A program made the position numbers and the translations under genes. DNA of 64,000 nucleotides from Endozoicomonas sp965232255 (GTDB taxonomy: Bacteria; Pseudomonadota; Gammaproteobacteria; Pseudomonadales; Endozoicomonadaceae). Below the pieces are notes generated by a model that had not been told where the DNA came from, did no database searches, and worked only from the letters and a program-made list of their open reading frames with translations. Location: assembly GCA_965232255.1 (NCBI GenBank), contig OZ246962.1, positions 3,782,001-3,846,000 of the forward strand, in the 5' to 3' direction. Position 1 is the stretch's first letter. Every line of letters starts with the position of its first letter. Positions 35,095 through 43,652 of this stretch are shown in pieces.

Positions 35095-35210
35095 AAATCG
35101 ATATTACCCGCTTCGGCGCGATCAACTAATGCTTCCAACAAAGCGGGTGACTCACTCAACGCCATGCTCACTGCAAGCCTGGAGTCAGACTCGATCTCTC
35201 GGACTTACGG

Positions 35211-35747
35211 TCAGGCTTTGACCATTACCAATACACGACTATAACAGTCGAAAGCGCACTCACCACACCCTGTGCAGAGCTCATTATCGATCACCGGTTT
35301 TTTATTGATGTACTCAATGGCTTGTGCCGGGCACGCATCCTGACAAAGATTGCAGTACAAACCAAGCTCAAGCTGGCAACTGCCAGCCAGCGAGGGAATT
35401 GCCTGTTTTTTCACCCCCTGTTCACGGTTCAATGCTCCGGTGGGGCAGTTATCCACACACTGACCACAAAAATCACAACTGCCGTGGGATAGGTCTAATA
35501 TCGGACGACCGGCAAGTACTTGTGCTGTTTCATCTGACTTGCGCAGCACTCGCATCGGGCATTGGTCAATACATTTATCACACTCGGTACACAGCGCCAG
35601 AAACAACGCGTTAGGCATCGCCCAGGGGGAGCGCGGGTAGATACTCTCCGGAATAATCGGCTGCGAACTGGCGGCAAAACGGCGAAAAAAAGCGCGTCTT
35701 TGTGGCGACTGCACTTCATCGTCCGTTAGCGGGATATCTGCGGCCAT
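35211..35747 (-). CDS. napF: Ferredoxin-type protein NapF
   Basis: Cytoplasmic iron-sulfur protein (178 residues) that in nitrate-respiring bacteria helps mature the periplasmic nitrate reductase NapA. It starts with the family's RRAFFRRFA segment and PRSPWAMPN, then carries four cysteine clusters: CTECDKCIDQCP, CDFCGQCVDNCP, CNLCQDACP and CTGCGECAFDC. No napD, napA, napB or napC gene is in the window, so it is unlinked from its usual operon. Confidence 0.88.
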   Translation of the reverse strand: MAADIPLTDDEVQSPQRRAFFRRFAASSQPIIPESIYPRSPWAMPNALFLALCTECDKCIDQCPMRVLRKSDETAQVLAGRPILDLSHGSCDFCGQCVDNCPTGALNREQGVKKQAIPSLAGSCQLELGLYCNLCQDACPAQAIEYINKKPVIDNELCTGCGECAFDCYSRVLVMVKA

Positions 35748-36048
35748 GTGACCAGTAACCTGTTTATGAAAAACTGCTGCTTAAAATACCGCGCCCACAC
35801 AAGGATTAAAGCGGTATTTATACCTGAATATCATTGGCCTTCTGTCATGACATGACTAAACGCCCTGCCAACTCGCGAGTTGCCTGGGGGTAAGCGCCCC
35901 TGCATATAATCATCAACCGGCGTCGTACATATTGCAGCGCGATACACTGCGGTAATTCCGGGTGTTGTTGGGAAGATGCTGAACAGCTCCTTGCGGAGCT
36001 GTGGCTGTTTGAGCCGCTATTATTGGCATTTGGATTGGTATTTGGTAC
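35748..36048. other. Spacer between napF and rnt with one hairpin
   Basis: No gene seen. At 35983-36002 there is a perfect 8-bp stem ACAGCTCC / GGAGCTGT with loop TTGC, lying 47 bases after the rnt stop on the minus strand, without a clear T-run. The rest is unremarkable. Confidence 0.5.
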
Positions 36049-36672
36049 TCAGAGCCAACCACCAAGCTCCTTCCAGCGGTTGACAATGGCGCAGAACAAA
36101 TCAGCGGTTTTTTCCGTGTCGTAACGCGCCGAGTGTGCTTCAGACTTATCAAAGGCAATCCCCGCCTCCGCACAGGCTTTGGCCAGCACGGTTTGCCCAT
36201 AAGCAAGACCTGCCAGTGTCGCCGTATCAAAACAGGAGAAGGGATGGAACGGGTTACGTTTGACGTCGCAACGCTCTGCCGCCGCCATGACAAAACTCAG
36301 GTCAAACGCAGCATTGTGACCCACCAGCACTGCCCGGTTGCAGTTCTGATTTTTTACCGCCTTGCGCACCGAACGGAAGATTCTGTTGATGGCGTCCTCT
36401 TCCGGGTAAGCAATACGCAGCGGATGGAAAGGATTAATACCAATAAAGTCGATGGCGGCCTGCTCAATATTGGCACCCTCAAACGGCTTGATATGGTAAG
36501 CCTCCGTTGGTCCCGGATGGATAAAACCACTTTCATCCATCTCGATCACGGTGGCGGCAATTTCCAGCAGCGCGTCGGTGGCGGCATTAAAGCCACCAGT
36601 CTCCACATCGATGACCACAGGCAAAAAGCCCCGGAATCGGCTGGCCATGGAGTGGCTGTCATCGGCCCTCAA
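36049..36672 (-). CDS. rnt: Ribonuclease T
   Basis: DEDDh 3'-5' exoribonuclease that trims tRNA ends. Exo motifs: VVIDVETGGFN (Exo I), VGHNAAFDLSF (Exo II) and SARYDTEKTADLF (Exo III). The family block KRNPFHPFSCFDTATLAGLAYGQTVL is present. The start is taken as TTG at 36670-36672: it has an AAGGAG site six bases ahead and gives an N-terminal length equal to E. coli RNase T, whereas the next ATG (36646-36648) would cut the family region short. The protein is then 207 residues. It follows pyrC by 55 bases on the same strand. Confidence 0.92.
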   Translation of the reverse strand: MRADDSHSMASRFRGFLPVVIDVETGGFNAATDALLEIAATVIEMDESGFIHPGPTEAYHIKPFEGANIEQAAIDFIGINPFHPLRIAYPEEDAINRIFRSVRKAVKNQNCNRAVLVGHNAAFDLSFVMAAAERCDVKRNPFHPFSCFDTATLAGLAYGQTVLAKACAEAGIAFDKSEAHSARYDTEKTADLFCAIVNRWKELGGWL

Positions 36673-36727
36673 AGGCGTCTCCTTAATTTGCAGTGAAAAT
36701 ACCGCCGTCCAGTGTTTGCAGTCATTT

Positions 36728-37777
36728 TCATGGTTTCGGTTGGGCAACAAGTCGCCAGGGAATGCTTTCACCGGCTCGCAGGGGTTTGACCTGTTGTTCG
36801 CCAAACGCCACAGTCTCTGGCTGCGTCCATGTCTCTTTTACCAGCGTAATGGTGTCCTGATTCCTGGGCACGCCGTAAAAATCCGGGCCGTTGAAGCTGG
36901 CGAAGGCTTCCAGTTTGTCCAGGGCGCCTATCATCTCAAAAGCCTCGGCATACAGTTCAATGGCAGCAGGCGCGGTGTAGCAACCAGCGCAGCCGCAGCC
37001 CGACTCTTTGGCACCAACGGCGTGGGGCGCGGAATCCGTACCCAGGAAAAAGCGCCGGTTGCCACTGGCCGCTGCTTCCAGCAGTGCCTGCTGGTGCCGG
37101 TTACGCTTGAGAATGGGCAGACAGTAATAGTGCGGGCGAATGCCGCCAACCAGCATATGGTTGCGATTGTACAGCAAGTGGTGGGCAGTAATGGTTGCCG
37201 CCAGGTTGTCGCCACCGGTACTGATAAATCGGGCAGCATCCTCGGTGGTGATGTGTTCCATAACAATCTTCAGGGTTGGGTAACGCTCGGTCAGGTACCC
37301 CAGGTGACGATCAATAAAAGCCTTTTCCCGATCAAAAATGTCGATATCAGCGTCAGTCACCTCACCGTGAACCAGCAATGGCAGACCACATTCGGCCATG
37401 GTGGCCAGCGCTTCGTCAATATGCTCCAGGCGGGTGACGCCAGCATCGGAATTGGTGGTCGCCCCGGCAGGATACAGCTTGCACGCGACCACATCGCCAC
37501 GGGCCTTGGCATCAACGATGGTTTGCCTGGACGTTTTATCCGTCAGGTAGAGCGTCATCAGCGGCTGAAAAGCACCACCAGCAGGAACATGGGTCAGAAT
37601 ACGCGCCTTGTACTGATTGGCCTGGTCAGCATTGGTGACGGGCGGCACCAGGTTGGGCATAACAATGGCTCGACCAAAAGCCCTGGCACTGGCAGGAACG
37701 GTCTCACTCAGGACATGCCCGTCACGCAGATGCAGATGCCAGTCATCAGGGCGGGTTATGGTCAGTGTTTGGCGCAT
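36728..37777 (-). CDS. pyrC: Dihydroorotase
   Basis: Zinc amidohydrolase of pyrimidine synthesis (type II, E. coli-like), 349 residues. Metal ligands and catalytic residues are in DDWHLHLRDG, the carbamylated lysine in ACKLYPAGATTNS, LLVHGEV, VMEHITT and the aspartate in LGTDSAPH. Length and start (MRQTLTITRPDDWHLHLRDG) are normal. Probably co-transcribed with rnt. Confidence 0.97.
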   Translation of the reverse strand: MRQTLTITRPDDWHLHLRDGHVLSETVPASARAFGRAIVMPNLVPPVTNADQANQYKARILTHVPAGGAFQPLMTLYLTDKTSRQTIVDAKARGDVVACKLYPAGATTNSDAGVTRLEHIDEALATMAECGLPLLVHGEVTDADIDIFDREKAFIDRHLGYLTERYPTLKIVMEHITTEDAARFISTGGDNLAATITAHHLLYNRNHMLVGGIRPHYYCLPILKRNRHQQALLEAAASGNRRFFLGTDSAPHAVGAKESGCGCAGCYTAPAAIELYAEAFEMIGALDKLEAFASFNGPDFYGVPRNQDTITLVKETWTQPETVAFGEQQVKPLRAGESIPWRLVAQPKP

Positions 37778-38053
37778 TGGGGAAGGTACCTTTTCCGGTT
37801 TATATGATCGAACCGGAAGGGCATCCTAGCGAAAATAACAGCAATTTGATAGTAGCATTCATATACCACAACAAATGCCAGGCGACTAAAGACCGCAGGC
37901 TCGTTTCTGATTATCACACTTAGTTCGTGCCACTGTATCGCCTGAAGTATATGTTAGCGATGGTAGTGAAAACAGGACCGATGTACCGCAGTCCACATTA
38001 CCAGATTATTGCGATAGGATGTTCAGTCCTTTGATCAATTGCGGCGGCTTGTC

Positions 38054-38389
38054 ATGGACTATTTTATTGATGCCTTGAAAAAATACGCTGAATTCTGCGG
38101 TCGAACCTCTAGAAAAGCCTATTGGATGTACTACCTGTTTTATGTCCTTTTTTATATGGTGGCGGGGGTGCTTGATGCTTTTGGCGGAGCTGGGCTGTTT
38201 ATTTCCCTTTACACCCTGGCAATGTTGATCCCTGGTATTGCTATCACCACGCGTCGTTTACACGATACTGGACGTACGGGCTGGTGGCAGTTGGTTTACC
38301 TGGTGCCGCTGGTCGGCTGGCTGATTATGCTGGTATTCCTGGTCCAGGGTTCCAGTCCAGATAATGAATACGGACCTTGTCAGTCATGA
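38054..38389 (+). CDS. DUF805 membrane protein
   Basis: 111-residue inner-membrane protein of the DUF805 family (E. coli YhaH/YhaI type, function unknown). Typical features are the amphipathic start (ALKKYAEFCGRTSRKAYWMYYLF), three to four hydrophobic helices, the loop TTRRLHDTGRTGWWQL and the ending GSSPDNEYGP. The ATG at 38054 is preceded by GGCGG. It stands alone, 276 bases after pyrC's start on the opposite strand. Confidence 0.88.
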   Translation: MDYFIDALKKYAEFCGRTSRKAYWMYYLFYVLFYMVAGVLDAFGGAGLFISLYTLAMLIPGIAITTRRLHDTGRTGWWQLVYLVPLVGWLIMLVFLVQGSSPDNEYGPCQS

Positions 38390-38510
38390 TCCTTGATTGA
38401 GACGCGCGCTTTACCAGCACAAGCGCCTGATCTGCAGCAGAGCTGCGAATACACGACGATGTATTTTTATCCACGTTAGCACGATCAACAGTGGCGAAAT
38501 GGCCATTGTG

Positions 38511-38524
38511 AAATATTCTTCATG
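38511..38524 (+). promoter_or_regulatory. Candidate ArgR operator upstream of argG
   Basis: TGAAATATTCTTCA, matching the TGAA-N6-TTCA core of the arginine box, 80 bases before the argG start. A single half-conserved centre makes this tentative. Confidence 0.4.
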
Positions 38525-38603
38525 CAGTCGATACGCTGTCGGCTGCGCAAGTAGTGGTCATCACAGCGACAAAGGAGTCAGGAAAACAATTTTCGGAGTG
38601 GCA

Positions 38604-39824
38604 ATGAAAAAGATCAACAAGGTCGTTCTGGCCTATTCCGGCGGTCTGGATACTTCAGTCATTGCCAAGTGGTTGGAGGACACCTACGGTTGCGAAGTGG
38701 TGACTTTCACTGCTGATCTGGGACAACGCGAGGAGGTCGAACCGGCTCGTGCCAAAGCCCGAGCACTGGGCATCCGAGAGATCTTTATTGACGATCTGCG
38801 CGAGGAGTTTGTGCGTGATTTTGTCTTTCCCATGTTTCGAGCCAACACCCTTTACGAAGGTGAGTACCTGCTGGGCACTGCTATTGCGCGCCCACTGATC
38901 GCCAAACGTCTGATCGAAATTGCCAATGAAACGGGTGCCGATGCCATTGCCCACGGTGCCACCGGCAAAGGCAATGACCAGGTACGCTTCGAGTTGGGCG
39001 CATATGCATTGAAGCCTGGCGTGCTGATAATTGCCCCGTGGCGCGAGTGGGATCTGAATTCGCGGGAAAAGTTGCTGGCCTACTGCGACCAGCACGGCAT
39101 TGAGGTGGAACGCAAACCTGGCAAGTCGCCCTACTCCATGGATGCCAATTTGTTGCATACCTCTTACGAAGGCGGGGTTCTGGAAGACCCCTGGGCAGAA
39201 CCGGAAGAAGATATGTGGCGTTGGTCGGTGGCACCGGAACAGGCACCAGATACGCCCGTGTATCTGAACCTTACCTATTATCACGGTGATATTGTTGCCA
39301 TTGATGGTACCACAATGACTCCGGCTGAGGTGCTGACCACACTGAACCAGGTCGGCGCCGAGAATGGCATCGGGCGGCTGGATATGGTCGAGAACCGTTA
39401 TGTGGGCATGAAATCCCGTGGCTGTTATGAAACGCCCGGAGGCACCATCATGCTCAAAGCTCACCATGCCATCGAGTCAATCACTCTGGATCGGGAAGTG
39501 GCGCACCTGAAAGATGAGCTAATGCCCCGCTACGCCCAACTGATCTACAACGGTTACTGGTGGTCGCCGGAACGGGAAATGCTGCAAAAAATGATTGATG
39601 AGAGCCAGCAGCCAGTCAACGGCGAGGTTCGTCTGAAGTTGTACAAAGGGAATGTCATGGTAGTGGGCCGACGCTCGGACGACTCACTGTTTGATGAGAG
39701 CGTGGCTACGTTTGAAGACGATGCCGGCGCCTATGATCAGGCTGACGCCCAGGGCTTTATCAATCTTAATGCACTCAGGCTAAGGATTGCCGCCGACAAG
39801 GGGCGAAAAACCGAACAATTTTGA
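38604..39824 (+). CDS. argG: Argininosuccinate synthase
   Basis: Joins citrulline and aspartate with ATP in arginine synthesis. 406 residues with the ATP pyrophosphatase loop VVLAYSGGLDTSVI at the N-terminus, AHGATGKGNDQVRFE, DANLLHTSYEGGVLEDPW and VENRYVGMKSRGCYETPGG. The frame is open back to 38397, but the ATG at 38604 has GGAG ahead and matches the family start MKKINKVVLAYSGG; the extra 69 codons have no homology to the family. A candidate arginine box lies upstream. Confidence 0.97.
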   Translation: MKKINKVVLAYSGGLDTSVIAKWLEDTYGCEVVTFTADLGQREEVEPARAKARALGIREIFIDDLREEFVRDFVFPMFRANTLYEGEYLLGTAIARPLIAKRLIEIANETGADAIAHGATGKGNDQVRFELGAYALKPGVLIIAPWREWDLNSREKLLAYCDQHGIEVERKPGKSPYSMDANLLHTSYEGGVLEDPWAEPEEDMWRWSVAPEQAPDTPVYLNLTYYHGDIVAIDGTTMTPAEVLTTLNQVGAENGIGRLDMVENRYVGMKSRGCYETPGGTIMLKAHHAIESITLDREVAHLKDELMPRYAQLIYNGYWWSPEREMLQKMIDESQQPVNGEVRLKLYKGNVMVVGRRSDDSLFDESVATFEDDAGAYDQADAQGFINLNALRLRIAADKGRKTEQF

Positions 39825-39971
39825 CAATCTGTCCAGATGTCAGCACTCAGTGAGTACTACCTTACGCGAGACTTACGATCTTGACGATGTTTCGGTCAGG
39901 TGGTAAAGAAGTGCATTGCCACGAATAAAATCGTATCGATGGCAACTTATTGCTTCTGAGTGAGTCTCCCT

Positions 39972-40295
39972 ATGCATAAATCGTTTAAAGTGATGTCGGC
40001 TTTTCTGGCCCCTGTATTCCTTATTGCCTGCTCCGCTACGCCCAAGCAGCCTCCTGCCCCACCCGCTGACCAGAAGGTTGAGGACCATGGCCTGTACAAC
40101 GATATGTTCACCTATGGTCAATACGCCGGTTGCCTGTCCGCACGCAGAACCGCGGATACCCCGGAAACCGAAGTGGAGCCTGCTGGTGATTTACCGGGTA
40201 CTCAGGAGGAGTACGTCGAAGGTTGGCGTGAAGGATTCAACAAGTGCCGACTCGGTCTGGGACCGGTGGTTCCGCCCGGCGGCACTTACGAGTAA
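39972..40295 (+). CDS. Small putative lipoprotein
   Basis: 107 residues with a lipoprotein signal ending in the lipobox LIAC (start MHKSFKVMSAFLAPVFLIAC), then a Pro-rich linker and a short conserved-looking domain with two further cysteines (YAGCLSARR, FNKCRLGLG). No named family recognised. A GTG four codons earlier is an alternative start. It ends 11 bases before the convergent ygiQ stop. Confidence 0.65.
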   Translation: MHKSFKVMSAFLAPVFLIACSATPKQPPAPPADQKVEDHGLYNDMFTYGQYAGCLSARRTADTPETEVEPAGDLPGTQEEYVEGWREGFNKCRLGLGPVVPPGGTYE

Positions 40296-40306
40296 ACGCT
40301 GGCTTC

Positions 40307-42514
40307 CTAGCGTGAGCGTCGGGGTTTACCTCTGGCGCTCGGTTCTTTTTTCGTCCGGCCAGCTCTTTTTGTCCGCTCAGCTCTGCCCGTTTTAGCCGAG
40401 CGATTGTCCCACTGCCCTCCCCTTGCTTTCTGGAAACCGGTATCCCGCTGACCGGACCGTAACTGTCCCTGGCATTCTTCTTCCGGTATCAGCTGATGTT
40501 TGCCCGAGCCAATAAGGTCGGCGCGATTCATATCCCGCAGCGCCTGGCGCAAAAATGGCCAGTTTTTCTGGTCGTGATAACGCAAGAAAGCCTTTTGTAA
40601 ACGACGCTGATCAAGCGTTTTGGCGGTATAAATGCGTGGGCTCTTGTAGCTGACCCGTTTAAGCGGGTTCTTTTCACCGTAATACATGGCCGTGGCCAGC
40701 GACATGGGCGACGGGTAGAACGTCTGCACCTGGTCCACGCGAAACTTGTTCTTTTTCAGCCACAACGACAGATTGAGCATATCGCCATCTTCGCAGCCCG
40801 GGTGCGCGGCAATAAAGTACGGTATCAAGTACTGTTTTTTGCCTGCTTTGGCTGAAAAGTGTTCAAACATCTTTTTGAATGCATCGTAAGTGCCCATGCC
40901 GGGCTTCATCATCAGATCCAGTGTGCCTTTTTCGGTATGCTCAGGCGCAATCTTCAGATAACCGCCCACATGGTGCGTCACCAGCTCTTCTACATATTCC
41001 GGGTCTTGCACTGCCAGGTCATAGCGCAAACCCGAGGCGATGGCGATTTTCTTGATGCCTGGCACGGCCCGAGCCTTGCGGTACAACTCCGTGGTCTTTT
41101 GGTGGGACGTTTGCAGGTTTTTACAAATGCCCGGAAAGACGCAAGAGAGACGACGACAACTGGCCTGCACATCCGGGTATTTGCAGCCCAGGTAGTACAT
41201 ATTGGCGGAGGGTCCACCTAGGTCAGAAATCTGCCCGGTAAAACCTGGCACCTTGGCCCGAATATCCTCAAGCTCGGCTATGACCGACTCGTGGGAGCGG
41301 CTCTGGATAATCCGCCCCTCGTGTTCAGTGATGGAACAGAATGAGCAACCGCCGAAACAACCGCGCATAATGTTGACCGAGGTTTTGATCATCTCGTAGG
41401 CAGGAATATTGGCATTACCGTAGGACGGGTGCGGCCGACGCTGGTAAAACAGCCCGAACACGCCGTCCATCTCCGGCGTTTGCAATGGGACTGGAGGCGG
41501 ATTCACCCAGATTTCACGATTACCGTGTTTCTGCACCAGCACCCGCGCATTGTGCGGATTGGACTCCTGATGCACCACGCGCGAAGCATGGGCGTACAGT
41601 ACCGGATCGTTACGCACTTTAGTGAACGAAGGCAGCCGTATGCAGGTAGTGGCTGGGTCAAGCTGTTCAGCCCGTTGCAGGGGCATGGGAATGATCCGCA
41701 CCGGCTGTACATCAGAGTCACAAATGGTTTCATCCATCTCGGCATAAGGACTAATGCCGTACGCTTCTTCTAATGACTGGATATCCCGAGGCCAATCAAC
41801 ACGGGATGAATCAAGTTCCGTCCAGCCAGCGGGCACGGCAGATTTGATCACCACCGTGCCGCGAACATCGTCAATATCTGCAATATTGACGCCCTTGGCG
41901 AGCCGGTCTGCCACGTCGGCCAAGGCTCGCTCGGCATTGCCATAAAGCAGAATATCCGCCGTGGCGTCCATCAATACCGAGCGACGCACCTCATTACTCC
42001 AGTAGTCGTACTGGGCAATACGGCGCAAGCTGGCCTCAATACCGCCAAGCACCACTGGCACATCGCTGTAAGCTTCCTTGCAACGCTGGCTGTAAACAAT
42101 CACTGATCGGTCTGGTCGTTTACCAGGTTCGCCGTTGGGCGTGTAGGCATCGTCATTGCGGACTTTCAGATCAGCGGTGTAGCGGTTAATCATGGAGTCC
42201 ATGTTGCCGCCGGTGACACCGAAGAACAGATTGGGCTTGCCCAGGCGCTTGAAATCTTCAGCGCTACTCCAGTCGGGCTGGGCAATAATGCCCACCCGAA
42301 ATCCTTGAGACTCCAGAAAACGTCCGATCACTGCCATGCCAAAGCTTGGGTGGTCAACGTAAGCGTCGCCAGAAACAATGATGATGTCACAGGAGTCCCA
42401 GCCAAGTTCATCCATCTCATTGCGAGACATAGGCAACCAAGGTGCAGTGCCATAACACTCTGCCCAGTATTTGGGGTAGGAGAACAGGTCTGGTGCGGTT
42501 TTCGGTGTGGGCAT
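40307..42514 (-). CDS. ygiQ: YgiQ-family radical SAM protein
   Basis: Large radical SAM enzyme (735 residues) of unknown reaction. It has an N-terminal B12-binding-like domain (PLMSRNEMDELGWDSCDIIIVSGDAYVDHPSFG-type text, residues 28-60) and the radical SAM cluster in RGCFGGCSFCSITEHEG (C386, C390, C393), followed by the family's SDLGGPSANMY and TFYPSPMSLATAMYY. The C-terminus is a basic Arg/Lys-rich tail. The ATG at 42512-42514 gives the normal N-terminus; the upstream 18 codons were dropped. Confidence 0.93.
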   Translation of the reverse strand: MPTPKTAPDLFSYPKYWAECYGTAPWLPMSRNEMDELGWDSCDIIIVSGDAYVDHPSFGMAVIGRFLESQGFRVGIIAQPDWSSAEDFKRLGKPNLFFGVTGGNMDSMINRYTADLKVRNDDAYTPNGEPGKRPDRSVIVYSQRCKEAYSDVPVVLGGIEASLRRIAQYDYWSNEVRRSVLMDATADILLYGNAERALADVADRLAKGVNIADIDDVRGTVVIKSAVPAGWTELDSSRVDWPRDIQSLEEAYGISPYAEMDETICDSDVQPVRIIPMPLQRAEQLDPATTCIRLPSFTKVRNDPVLYAHASRVVHQESNPHNARVLVQKHGNREIWVNPPPVPLQTPEMDGVFGLFYQRRPHPSYGNANIPAYEMIKTSVNIMRGCFGGCSFCSITEHEGRIIQSRSHESVIAELEDIRAKVPGFTGQISDLGGPSANMYYLGCKYPDVQASCRRLSCVFPGICKNLQTSHQKTTELYRKARAVPGIKKIAIASGLRYDLAVQDPEYVEELVTHHVGGYLKIAPEHTEKGTLDLMMKPGMGTYDAFKKMFEHFSAKAGKKQYLIPYFIAAHPGCEDGDMLNLSLWLKKNKFRVDQVQTFYPSPMSLATAMYYGEKNPLKRVSYKSPRIYTAKTLDQRRLQKAFLRYHDQKNWPFLRQALRDMNRADLIGSGKHQLIPEEECQGQLRSGQRDTGFQKARGGQWDNRSAKTGRAERTKRAGRTKKEPSARGKPRRSR

Positions 42515-42649
42515 GAAACTTCGGTACAGTATTAAAAACGGGCTATTCTCGCAGAAATCGCCCGTCACTAATACCGCAAGAAGCTCCGTTTTGATGCCTA
42601 CACGACCGTTACCGATTGCTATAGGCTTTTAGACAACTTAATAAAAACG

Positions 42650-43336
42650 TCAATAAAAACGATCCGTACTCCAGAGGCGGTTCAGACGGTTGATGAGCGG
42701 ACTGGCCACCTCAGCAGACCGCCCACCCGAATCGTCCCGACTTGCCACAGGCTCATCAGGTTGGGTATTTCTTCGCTCCAATGTCCAGGACAGGCGCTGG
42801 TCCATGAGCTCCCTGTCAAATGCCGTCTGTAATTGCTGGGCATACTCGTGATCTGCGTCGATCTGGGCTTGTTGGTCTACCAATGCAGTCGAGATGGCTG
42901 CTGGTTCTGGACTAAATACCGTTCCCTGAACTAACGGCTCTTCTGGCAACTGCGGCGCAGGTTCCGACAGAATATCTCCAGGCGTACTGCTCTCATTCGA
43001 TTTGTCAGCAGAGCCAGCTTGCTCAGAGCCAATAACCTCTGCCGTCGTTGTAGCTTCTTCTTCATGCAGTTGGCAACAGCAACTCTGCGGTAAACCAGTG
43101 ACGCGCCCAAGTGCTGAGAGGTAGCGAGACATATGATCAATGGCAGCTTGCTGCAAAGGCGTCAGCTCCGATGAAGATCCAGAAGACAGCTTCTTATCAG
43201 CCTTAACAGGATGAACATTGTAGCCATCATAATAACCAGAAGGGCTACCGTTTGATTTGGCACTGATAACCAGATGGAGCCGGTATGGTGCAGATGTGGT
43301 GGGAGAAGTTGAAAATGTGCCAGAGTTAAAATCCAT
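42650..43336 (-). CDS. Hypothetical protein with a ubiquitin-motif-like helix
   Basis: 228 residues, no family recognised, no signal peptide. Mostly polar and probably disordered, with a triple cysteine (SCCCQLHEEE, residues 85-94) and a strongly helical segment around 158-187. That segment contains DADHEYAQQLQTAFDREL, close to the D/E-x-E-Y-A-x-x-L-Q pattern seen in MIU/ubiquitin-binding helices of eukaryotic proteins. It faces away from the kinase gene across a repeat-bearing spacer. First gene of the accessory island. Confidence 0.6.
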   Translation of the reverse strand: MDFNSGTFSTSPTTSAPYRLHLVISAKSNGSPSGYYDGYNVHPVKADKKLSSGSSSELTPLQQAAIDHMSRYLSALGRVTGLPQSCCCQLHEEEATTTAEVIGSEQAGSADKSNESSTPGDILSEPAPQLPEEPLVQGTVFSPEPAAISTALVDQQAQIDADHEYAQQLQTAFDRELMDQRLSWTLERRNTQPDEPVASRDDSGGRSAEVASPLINRLNRLWSTDRFY

Positions 43337-43345
43337 AGACTATTA

Positions 43346-43410
43346 CCGTTATTATGTACTGTTATTACATGCCGTTTATTACGTGCCGTTTATTACGTAC
43401 CGTTATTTTG
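43346..43410. repeat. Five-unit degenerate 13-14 bp tandem repeat
   Basis: Units CCGTTATTATGTA, CTGTTATTACATG, CCGTTTATTACGTG, CCGTTTATTACGTA and a partial CCGTTATTTTG. It fills the space just outside the start of the 228-residue gene, upstream of the kinase gene; the 316-base gap 43337-43652 has no other clear feature. Confidence 0.85.
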
Positions 43411-43652
43411 ATTTTGATGCACACTAGAGGCTATAAATTTCCTTGTTGTTCGACAGTATTTCAGGCAGTGAGTTCCGGTACGAACATCTGGACAATCATT
43501 AAGATACACTCCGGAAGCTTTCAAAAGGCTCTTGACTCTGGTCATCCACCTACACTTTGGATGCTGAAACACCGTATTTCTCCGCATACATCCGTTTCTA
43601 CTCGTCGGCTACGCTGGTCAATTTCCAGTTACCCGTTGGTAGCATTTATTGT

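Noticed and set aside
36551..37807. 418-codon open frame on the plus strand
   Set aside because: Antisense shadow of pyrC and rnt.
38397..38603. 69-codon N-terminal extension of argG
   Set aside because: No homology to ArgG, contains the candidate operator, and a good ribosome site precedes the internal ATG.
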